DNA from: Branchiostoma lanceolatum
Taxonomy: Eukaryota > Chordata > Leptocardii > Amphioxiformes > Branchiostomatidae
Assembly (NCBI RefSeq): GCF_035083965.1
Contig: NC_089736.1
Span: 6,761,501-6,825,500 of the forward strand
Length of the DNA: 64,000 nucleotides
Direction: 5' to 3'
Shown one piece after another: positions 45,725 through 55,320 of the stretch (the stretch's first letter is position 1; each line of letters begins with the position of its first letter). The notes under the pieces were generated by a model, which saw only the letters and a list, made by a program, of their open reading frames with translations, searched no databases and had not been told where the DNA came from. The translations under genes were made by a program, and so were the position numbers.

Positions 45725-47402
45725 TTAGGGCAATATATGCGACGCGTCCATTTCTCGGTCAAAGGCCTGCTTTGGTGTTGGTGTGACGGTGCGTGCCATT
45801 GTCTTGTAGCGGTGATCTGTGTCTTTAAGTGCATCTTGCATGCCCTCCGCAGGGTGAACCTTCAGTTTGTCTTTGTGATACTTCACGTAGAAGTAAACTG
45901 CCCCTGCAGTTATGGAAGGAACCGCGAGGGTGATCACGACTATCCCAATAATCAGTCCGACGTTTACACTAGCTTGTTTATCCACTGTGCTCGGTGCTGT
46001 AGCCGTTATATTAGCCGCGGCATTCATTGAAATGTTAACACTCCAATCGGCATCCCAGTCGGTAAACGTCGGAAGAGATTCGGTACCCATCGTCGGCAAT
46101 CGGAGCTCGTTCGTCGGCTCCTCGTCAGCCGAAGTAAGGTACTCGACGACTGTCGAGACAAAACCATCGACAGGAAAATCGGAAGTATATTCTGTTGGGT
46201 TTACTTTGTCAGTAAGAGCGTTTGGAGCTATTTTCATACTAGTTGAAGATACAAGTGTCTTATAAGACGTCTTAACCATGCTGGTTGTCACAGACGATGG
46301 AACACTTCCTATTTCTGTCGGCGGGTCCTCCTCTGAACTTTCTTCAGTTGTTTCTGAATTGTAAACAATATGAACGGTCGTTTCGTCAATAGTGGTTGCT
46401 TCGTTGGTATCGTCTTTATTCGTGGTTCCTTGCGTAACTATCATTCCTTCCACACTTGCTACTTCGGAAGTTACGCCACCATAGGTCGTTGGTCCGGAAG
46501 TTGCGTCATCATAGGCGGTTGCTGTATATTTTGTTTCTACACCCGTAGTTGCTGTAGAAGCAAGTTCAGTGGTTTGCACACCCGTGGTTGCTATAGATGT
46601 AACTTCAGTTGTTTGTACATCCGTGGTTGCTACAGATGTAATTTCAGTTGTTTGTATGGTTGTTGGAGGAGGGGTGGTTTCTAGGGTCGTTAGTGCCGAT
46701 GTCGTTGTACCAGTGGTTGATTTGGTTGTAGTTGTAGTCGGCTTGGTGGTGGTAGTAGTGGTGGTTGATGGTAATTCGTAAGGAGCGTTGTTACACCGAT
46801 TCGTTGTACAGCAATCGCCTTGCGCTATGAAGCAAAATGAAATATCCTCATAGCTTATGGATGATTGCAAACTACTAGTGCAAAATGCTTTGTACAAGTG
46901 CAAAATGCTTTGCTTTGCAAAATACTAGTGCATAATGCTTTGTACAAGTGCAAAATGCTTCGCAAAATACTATTGCAAAATGCTTTGTACACGTGCAAAA
47001 TGCTTTGCAAAATATTAGTGCAAAATGCTTTGTACAAGCGCAAAATGCTTTGTACACGTGCAAAATGCTTTGCAAAATATTAGTGCAAAATGCTTTGTAC
47101 ACGTGCAAAATGCTTTGTACACGTGCAAAATGCTTTGTACACGTGCAAAATGCTTTGCCAAAGGTGCAAAATGCCCTTCCACGGCTACAAATGACCACGT
47201 TTTGAAGATACCTTAAATTATAAGACTACACTAAGTATTTGTAGTATAGTATTTTTTTGTTAGCTGTATTTACCCCAATGCGGAAGGTTACATAAGCTAG
47301 ATAAGTGAACGTACTTGCAATAGCCAGTGCCGAAGAGCAGTCTGAGGCGGTCGCACAGCCCCTCTGGATGAAATGTATCCAGCTAAGCTTCAGCAGTGTG
47401 GC
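45725..47402 (-). CDS. Cassette C: second LU half, mucin-like stalk, TM and tail; no 5' exons of its own
   Basis: Two exons, 47315-47402 and 45725-46824. The first (88 nt) encodes KLSWIHFIQRGCATASDCSS. The second opens with CCTTNRCNN, closing the LU domain, then gives a stalk of about 285 residues, a transmembrane helix (GLIIGIVVITLAVPSITAGA) and a 53-residue tail. Both are close paralogues of gene D exons 3 and 4. No signal peptide or first LU half lies between here and gene D, 969 bp upstream. Joined to gene D exons 1 and 2 the frame holds (1362 nt, 453 aa), so it may be an alternative 3' end of gene D. A partial gene duplicate is the other reading; the long intact frame argues against simple decay. 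Confidence 0.75.
46870..47180. repeat. Minisatellite of about 20-bp units
   Basis: About 14 units of GTGCAAAATGCTTTGTACA or a variant (with ACTA or ACG joining bases) fill the intron between the two exons of cassette C and begin about 45 bp from the acceptor. Not a CRISPR array: there are no spacers. Confidence 0.85.
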
Positions 47403-47424
47403 CTGGAACATTAAAGGTAAAGAT

Positions 47425-47665
47425 TAAGGTAGTCCCATTGCCTTTTTGAGGCCGTAGGGGCCATGGGTTGTTGATTGTGTCTAGGGCACGGTATTGGAAG
47501 GCGGAGCCCATCCCTCTCCTTCCACTGTCTTTTACCTCCCCAAACGAAGCCAGGTACCCATTTTTACACCTTGGTGGAGCAAAACAACATCGGTGACATG
47601 ACAGAGGATTAGAGGGCAGGAACGGCGAAATGTCCTAACCAATACGCCAACGCGGCGCCTACGAC
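47425..47665 (-). repeat. tRNA-related SINE, copy 1
   Basis: Shares GCCTTTTTGAGGCCGTAGGG and the CACGGTATTG(G/A)AAGG words with 57140-57290 (same orientation) and, inverted, with 61360-61620. It lies between cassette C and gene D. Confidence 0.6.
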
Positions 47666-48370
47666 ATTAAAACAGGAACATTAAAAGTCATACTAACGAT
47701 TATCTAAGGCGATAAGAGTATCAAACGTGTCACATTTGGGTCAAATACCAAAATGTCAATGCCAGATACAAACCTAGAATGATATAAAAAAAATAGAAGG
47801 CTCCCACTAGTCTTCTTTCAACTTTATTCTTGAACGGTTAATAGCGAATAAAGTAAGGACTAAAATCTTTCTTGGAATCCGCCTTATCAAGGAAACATTA
47901 ATCAAAGTTTGATATGTATAAAAACAAAGTCCAAAATCAAATGTTAGCTAAGATGCACACATGCTATTGACGATATAACAAATAACACATGCCTGATAGC
48001 GTACTACATATCACACGTGTACATACACGATACAAACATGTACAACAAAATGAAATTCATAGCAACCCAGTGAGGTTATAGATGCACAGCAGAGCACGTC
48101 AATTACAACTAAAACGTATTGGTCTTTTTTTTTATTTACAACAATTTGATTATTTCCTTAAAACACGTACGGCAAGCTACCGTAGTTTTGCAGTATAGCA
48201 TATAATCTCGTGTCTAACAAGTTAAAAATACATGTGCAAAGATAATTACACACATTCACTTGTACTATTTTTAGACATAAAGTAAAGGACACGGCAAAGC
48301 TCAAAGGCAAGACTCTATATGTTATTTCATTGCTGAATCACACAGTCACATTTTGGTGCCCCTTGTCGTG
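47666..48370. other. A/T-rich stretch downstream of gene D
   Basis: No gene or LU exon seen. It would contain the gene D 3' UTR and, on the alternative-end model, the first part of the intron leading to cassette C. Confidence 0.5.
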
Positions 48371-51300
48371 TTAGGCCGTGCTCCACGCTGGTTGTTCATT
48401 GACCCACGCTAACATGGGAGACGTTCCAATCCCACTGTCTTGTCTCAGACTAGTAGAGCGTGACGTGTCCTCATCATGAAGAGATGTGCTGTCTTCATCC
48501 TCATCATCGTTATCTTCTTCATCCTTCTCACCTTTGTCTTCCTCCTGTATATGATCTTCCTCCATCCCGTCTTTGCATCCCTCCTCCTTCGGAGTCTCCT
48601 TCTCCACATCTTTACCTGTCTCCACCTTGAGACTTGCTTCCTTCCAGTCTTTGATGAGCTCCTCTTGGACTTCTTCTATCCCGTCTTCTTTAAGATCACC
48701 CAAGCTCACTGCTGTCTTGTAGCGTGTAGATCGGCCCTCTTGTATGTCTACGACTTCGTCGGGGTGAATTTTTGCCCCGTTTTGCTTGTGCTTCACGTAA
48801 TAGTAAACTGCGGCAGCTACCATGGAGGGAACTGCGATGGCAACCATTGTGAACCCGACGACTTCCCCGACATTCACGCCTCCGAGCTGCTTTTCAGCTT
48901 CCGCGTCGTCGGCAGTTGTCGTGTTTGGTGCAAAAATCTCGGTCGTTTCCGCAATAATGTCGGTAACCTCCGTCCACACTTCGGTCACAATCGTAGACAC
49001 TTCGTACTCAGTCGTCGGTGGCTCTTCGGTCGTCGTGAGTTCTTCGGTGAACTCAACTGTGGTGACGTCACCTTCGGTGGATGTAGAATCTTTGACGTTG
49101 GCACCTGTTGTTACAGCGACCTCTGTCGTCATGCGCTTCGGTGTCGAAACGATGGAAGGTGTGACGGTGTTCGGTGGAGTTGTTACCGCATGTTGCAGCT
49201 TTGTGGTCTCGTCGTTTGCAGTTGTCCTCGACAATGTAGTACCGACATCTGTGGTATCTAGAGTTGTTGGCGGTACCGTTGTCATATCCGTGGTTGTAAT
49301 GTCTGTTGATTCTGTATCGAGCGTAGTTTCATCCACTGTAAAGTCGGCTGATTCCATTGTAGTTTGGTGTGTGATCCTTACCAGGGTAGTGTCAGGTTCG
49401 GTAGTTTGGGGCGGAGTCGTTTCCATAGTGGTTGGAGGTAGGGTTGTTTCCATAGTGGTTGGAGGAGGGGTGGTTTCAAGTGTAGTTGGGGGTACCGTTG
49501 TTACAACTGTAGTTATATCTGTAGTTGGGGGTGGGGTGGTTACATCTGTAGTTGGGGGTGGGGTGGTTACAACTGTAGTTGGAAGTTGGGTAGTTACAAC
49601 TGTAGTTGTGGGCTCGGTTGTTACAAGTGTAGTTGGAGGTGGGGTTGTTACAAGTGTTGTAACTGCAGTAGTTGGAGGTACGGTTGTCACCAGGGTGGTT
49701 GGCGCTTCGGTTGTCTGCACGGTGGTGGTTGTAGGTCTCCGCGTTGTAGTTGTGATTGGCGGCAGCTCATAACGCTCGTCGTTGCAGTTATCTGATGTGC
49801 AACACTGGGCTGCGGCTGTAGACAACGGAAAAATATTAAAATGAAATTCTGGGAAAAGAAACCGGACAACTTTAGTTATTTATACTGGCCACGAAAGATT
49901 CTACCATATACAGAAATGGTTGTCCTTTAATTAGGCCACAGAAAGTAGATTCTATGGATGACATCGTCTACAGACTACAAATTCAATGCGACAACAATAT
50001 AGGTAAAAAACAACAAGATGGCTAACTTTTCAAAATAGACACCATAAACGTTGTAACAAGAGTTGAAGCAACAAAACATGGTATCGCAGCCAACAGTTTC
50101 AACTGAAGCATGCTTTCATTATGTTTTCTACTGAGTGAGCCCCATTAAAAACATATTGTCGCGGTTGAATGTGCCGCTATCCGGTAGTTTGAATATTTAA
50201 CAAAGATAGATACGGATACGTACTTCCGATCCCCAGTGCCGAGCTACAATCCGCGGTGGTTGCGCATCCTCTGGTGACGAAGTATATCCAGCTTAATTTC
50301 AGGAAGGTGGCCTGAAAAAATTACCCCAAATTAGCGAACGAAAATCAGACTCGTTTGATCCGACAGCAGACATATGGAGAGATGATACCATACATTGAGG
50401 GTGGGGGTAGAGGCGAGTGCGCTCGCGATGTTACTTAGGCTCTTAAATCTGCACTAGTACAGAAAAGATCATAGCCTCCGAAGTCACACAAAAAACTATC
50501 CGTGCCAGGACGTTCCGAAAAACTACCTGTACAATTCTTGGAATTTTTGCTATTCATACACAGTACTTTACTTTTAGGCTCGCTCCCTGAGAGCTTCGCC
50601 AATAATCTCAAGATGAAGCATATAGTCAGGTTTCGAAGAGACGAAAGAAGTGCACCAAGGGAGCCAAAAGAGTATCTGCCGTCTACAGATACAAGCGCTA
50701 TTGTTATTGCATATAAAGGATGCTAGTGGTTCCCGACATAATGATGAACACCATGAAAAATGCTATATGGGGCACCATTTTCAATGCATGTAACGAAAAG
50801 CATCATTCAATGTAGATTTATATTTCACCAACTTATCATACTTGCACTGGAGTCAACTCCTTTGAATAGCCATACATACTTAATTTTGAAAAATGATTGC
50901 AGTCCACATAAGCAAATTTTCTTCCTGCTTTGTGGTGAGGTGAAGCATAAAGGGACAATGAAACGGTTCGCTGCTCAGAAGTATAGGACAAACAGCTGCA
51001 TTTGGGCTCTGGGGATAGACCGGATGCTTGCTGCTGCACCTTGGACAACAATTGATGTTACCATGGTTACGGTCGCTATGGTGAAGCAGGGCATGTCCGT
51101 TGTCCTGGTGACAGGGTCTGTTGTGGTTACAGCCATAGCAAGTGAGGTGCACACAATTTGTTATAACGAAGTGCTGAAGCGAGATCACGAACACAAATAC
51201 TTTAACATTACAACTCATACCACCTCTACACATAGAGGATATAAAAGGAAATTGGTTAGACTGTTGTTGAAAAGACAGTAGACATAGCCAACAATGCTCT

Positions 51301-53624
51301 CTCAATGTCCAATACCTTCAATTCTATACAACTATCAATATGTAGAAGACAACGCATTTTTAAGCATTCAACAATACAGGGTATACCTATACCAAAATCA
51401 CTTAATTGGATGCTTTTGTAGTGTGTGATTTCTTTCTTTGACTTTCTTTACGTAGGCTATATTGAACTTAGACCAGGTTATTGTGCTGATGTCAAAAGGT
51501 TATGATACAAAAGGGGTTCGGGTTACGGGTCTACAATAGACGACCCGATTCTGATGAATCTATTGTATACGGCGGATGAGGAAAGTATTCTCCATAATCT
51601 GATGATAAACATTTGGATGCAACGTATCCTCGAAACTTGCACTGTTGTACATGCACAAAAGCAGCCGCACGTCTCAAATTGTAAGGCTGCTGCTTTTAAC
51701 CAACTTTGTTTTCTTCTTGCAGCTCTATAAGTTGTCTTTCTATAATGTCTTACTAATGTATCTGTATCTGTATCTATATAGCCGGTATAACCGCCATCAG
51801 GCGTAACACACCAGCTTCGCAGGCACGCGGCGCGGCAGCAGCTGGTCATATTACACCGAACGGTCTGTTACACCTAGTCTTTGCATATCTGACTGCAACT
51901 GTTCTTTAAAGCTACTTAGTGATGAAGCTCCTACAGTACTTGATGACAACGAGTTCCATTCTACTATGGTTCTCGGGAAATACGAATTTTTGAACACGTC
52001 AATCCTTGGCTGATAACTCTGGTACTTAAAAGCATGAATGTATCGGTATTAAACTGTTTGCAACGTTGACATGTCCAAATTACTTACAGTTCGCTTTACA
52101 CTTTCTCATCAAGAACATTTATTTTATTTTCACATTTTGCTACTTTGCGATATTAAGATTTCAAGACACGGTGCGTCCAGACCCTTTGTATATTTCACTT
52201 TAACAAGGCAAGATACTTTCTTGAACTTATATTCCACTCAAGTATCATTTTTCAGTACTTTTACCTAGTATCTTTCTCTTGCGCATTTCGAGTGGATGAA
52301 GTACATAATTGTGCTATGACTCGATAATCAAGCGATTTGAACCGCTAAAATAATTAATGATTACACGGTTTTTACACCTATCATTAAGCAATTCACGCAC
52401 AACTATCTCTATACTGTTGCTGTGTCTGAGAGCCCTACACAAAGGAACAGTTCCCTGTCCGTTCATGCACGAGTGACCGTATTGTCTATCCTAGAGACCA
52501 GGTGAGAAGAATGTAACATCTACTAACATAATTCCACCAGGGTACATAATTCCGTCACACTGAAAAGATACGCCCAAACAAATCTCCAACCCAACATCCC
52601 CAAGTGTAATGCACTCCTGTGTATCTAAACTGTGCATACCTGGGGGTGCTGCACTAGAGATCTCTGTTTTTCAAAGTGGCGGATTTATGTAAACTGGCGG
52701 ATTAATGGAGGTTACCTGGGGAATGTTCCAGCAGGTAGTTATCACTCACCTGACAGGTGTCCTCGTCTCCCGTGCATGTCTCGGTGCTGACGGAGGTGGG
52801 GTTCTGCAGACAGGTGTAAAAATCAGCTGAGCTCTGCAGGTGCTGACAGGTGTAGCAGGTGAGACCACTGCCAGGCCCTGTGACAAAAAAATGTATAGTT
52901 TTCAAAGAACGAAAGTTCAAAATTCGTCTTACCACGTGCAGGGCCCTATATACGAGTCCTTCCAGTCCTATCACCTATTGTTCAATAGATGTTATGTAAA
53001 TGTGACTATCAGTACGAGAAAAGTCTCCAAAAATCTAAGATAGTCATTGATAACTTTTCAATTTTGAATGCTTCTTCTCTGGCCGTTCCCGTCTATATAC
53101 AGAACAACGTAAGCATTCTGAATCCTCAGTTCTTTACCCCCCCTCCCCGTTCACATTGGAAAAAGATAAACCACACGTGCTTCACTTTATAAACCAGCTA
53201 ACACCTAAACACGTTGAACCGCCACATTCAAACAAGAATATGAAATGGTGTATACTTTCCAACGTCCTTGTAAAATTTCCGTACTACATTGTAAGCAACG
53301 CATGCTGGCAAGCCGTGCAAAATCCCCTCGTTTTCGGTACCCTACGACTCCCGAAAACTCCCGAGGGTATGTTTCAGGACTCTCTCACGACATAGCAAAG
53401 TCGCGTTCATAAGCTGTAGATATCGCTGTGCAGTGTAGTAAGGTAGATTGAACTTATGATATAGAAAGATGACAAACGATTTTGCTTTAATATTTTGGCC
53501 GGTCAGATTTTATAATACGAACCTATAACTGTGGCGACTTTCGTACAAGAAAACTACAAGAAACGAGGAGAAACTCACCGACAAGGAAAGCCAGAATAAG
53601 GCAGCACACAGCGGAGAAAGCCAT
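48371..53624 (-). CDS. Gene D: LU-domain receptor with mucin-like stalk and acidic tail, complete, 568 aa
   Basis: Type I membrane glycoprotein of the same architecture as A and B. Exons 53579-53624, 52750-52877, 50224-50311 and 48371-49815 sum to 1707 nt in phase. The start (53622-53624) gives MAFSAVCCLILAFLV, a signal peptide. The LU domain cysteines are LTCYTC, YTC, TETC, DTCQ, RGCA, ADC, QCCTSDNCND. The stalk of about 310 residues is almost pure Thr/Pro/Val repeats (TTxVVTTxPPTT). A helix near residues 407-428 (VAIAVPSMVAAAVYYYV) is followed by a tail of about 140 residues, very rich in Asp and Glu and ending with RQDSGIGTSPML. The RYKT(A/M) motif after the membrane is shared with cassette C. 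Ligand unknown; the extracellular part is expected to be heavily O-glycosylated. Confidence 0.87.
49900..50223. other. Gene D intron 3
   Basis: Nothing recognisable beyond splice signals. Confidence 0.4.
51757..52055 (-). mobile_element. 3' end of a LINE retrotransposon, 5'-truncated
   Basis: Read on the minus strand from about 52050 the frame gives YIHAFKYQSY, FPRTIVEWNSL and SSLSSFKEQL and ends at TAA (51851-51853). FPRTIxxWNSLP is the typical C-terminus of reverse transcriptases of CR1/Jockey-like LINEs. A 3' UTR of about 95 bp ends in ATACAG tandem units near 51757. Only the last 70 or so codons remain. It lies in gene D intron 2. Confidence 0.75.
52514..52714. mobile_element. MITE, copy 2 of the 15989-16201 family
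   Basis: Same inverted ends and interior as 15989-16201, with small indels. It ends 35 bp from the donor of gene D exon 2. Confidence 0.75.
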
Positions 53625-53704
53625 CTCAAATTAGCGCATCTGATGAACACAACTCTCCCTTGTCAACTAACAGGAAATAGAGACACGTATAAGGTTACAC
53701 AGTA

Positions 53705-53725
53705 AACCCGCTTTTTATAGCCTAG
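53705..53725 (-). promoter_or_regulatory. TATA box of gene D
   Basis: On the minus strand GCTATAAAAAGCGGG (core 53711-53719), about 90 bp before the ATG. A start site near 53685 and a leader of about 60 nt would follow. Confidence 0.6.
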
Positions 53726-55320
53726 ACATAGGTCGTTGTACCTATCACAAAGCAACTGATCCATTTTTACATTGTTTGTCTATGAGAAAGGATATCTTAA
53801 TGCTCTGACCCCTGTGTAAGTTGTTCCAGGCACGAGATAACATATATAGTAGTGCTTCTTCATACACCAATCGGCCCTGGATTTTATTTTGCTTTCATAT
53901 CGCCTTTTTAAAGTAGCTATAAGAGAATCAGAATAAAATGATTCATTTAGATGTGAACTTTCCTCTTTGCCTGAATATCTTGTACAAAATGTGCCGCGTA
54001 AAGACAAGCAACGACCCCTATGGAAAGTTTGCAGTAAACTGGCGTAACACTGGTAAAATATTCGCAGTGTGCATACGGTAGGTAATATAATATACAGGAT
54101 CGAACGTTAGAAAAGAAGTGTTTTTGTGTTCACAAAAATCCCAATTCAAAAGTTATAAAGCTAACGGGAAAGCTTACCTTGGCTCCTTTTGCGACACGAA
54201 GTTGTCCCTTTGTAACAATCTTCACTCGATTTATCTTGGACGCGTTGCACACATTTATCTTGAAACAACTCGTTCTTACTCACATAATTACGCCAGATAA
54301 TAGCGAGAAAAATTGGCGGTCGGTGGCAGCGTTGCCAAGCAACCATGGTGCAATCAAAGGCGCCGATGTCGTTCCTGACTTGTTGTGTTACTAGGATTAA
54401 TTCCTTTGGAACAGCTACCGTCATATTGTTGGAACTGAAAAGCTCATGTATACCAGTAGCAGTAGGTAATAACATCATGTCAGAGCTTGTTATGGATCTC
54501 ACATATGATCGTAATTTATTGTATGCACAATGTCCAAGACAAGTTCCCGACGAGGCTCCGTTGAAGACAACTTCCGATTTTTTTAGCTTACCAGTTTCGT
54601 ATTATATTTTTTTCTTATTATGGGCGCGAACAGGTTTGACTTGGCGTCTAAAATTGACCACACTGTAAAGTTATATACGTATGAAAATATGAAATTTTAT
54701 CGCAGAAAACGTACCAAGCAAAGAAACTGAAAACTAACAAAAGCAACAATGTAAAGATTTATACACTCAGGTACATGTATGGTAATGACACTTAATCGTA
54801 GAAAACTAACAAAGCAAAGAAATGGAAAACTAAATAAAGCAACAATGATATCATTCTTTGGTTCTTATATTGACGTTATGAGTTATAAAAACGTACGTGT
54901 TATTCGTAATATCTGTTACTGTGCGGTATATAGAACTATTGATAATAACGCTTTTACTTGTTGTACATCTACTTGTCAATATTTTACAATCTATCTCAAA
55001 GATACCGTGCAACGGACCCTACGAAGTCGGTTGTTAGTTTGTTAGACAAATCTTATACAAAAATACATATTATCACTACCAAAACGCAGCTGCCATGGTC
55101 ATTGAATCGTCTCTTAAACGCTCGAAGTCAAATATTATGATTTTTGGCCCATCACGATAATGATAGGAGTTATCTTGCAAGCTAGTCATAAGCAAATCGC
55201 GTACAGGATGATTAGTAACAAAGTTATTGTTTTAAGTATTCCATAGTTTAAACACAAACTCTTAAATCAATGTGTTATATAATCATAGTATACAAAGAAT
55301 TCAAAAGAAAGCATATGATT
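53726..55320. other. Intergenic region between SLC15 gene and gene D
   Basis: No gene supported. An imperfect tandem duplication of about 95 bp with AGCAAAGAAA(C/T)(T/G)GAAAACTAA is at 54700-54850. The SLC15 3' UTR should start at 55320. Confidence 0.5.

Noticed and set aside
46870-47180. CRISPR-like regular repeat
   Set aside because: Units abut one another with no unique spacers, in a eukaryotic intron.
46865-47216. Open frames of repeated QNALYTCKMLC on both strands
   Set aside because: Produced by the 20-bp minisatellite in an intron; flanked by real splice sites of cassette C.
45725-47402. Cassette C as a decayed pseudogene
   Set aside because: The 366-codon exon is open, ends with a normal membrane helix and tail, and has correct splice phases; nothing seen shows decay.
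48822-49772. 316-codon plus-strand open frame rich in Val and Ser
   Set aside because: Antisense shadow of the Thr-rich stalk of gene D: ACN codons read as GTN on the other strand. No start context, signal or domain.
51523-51849. 108-codon minus-strand frame as a gene
   Set aside because: Lies downstream of the stop codon of the LINE fragment and runs through its 3' UTR and tail.
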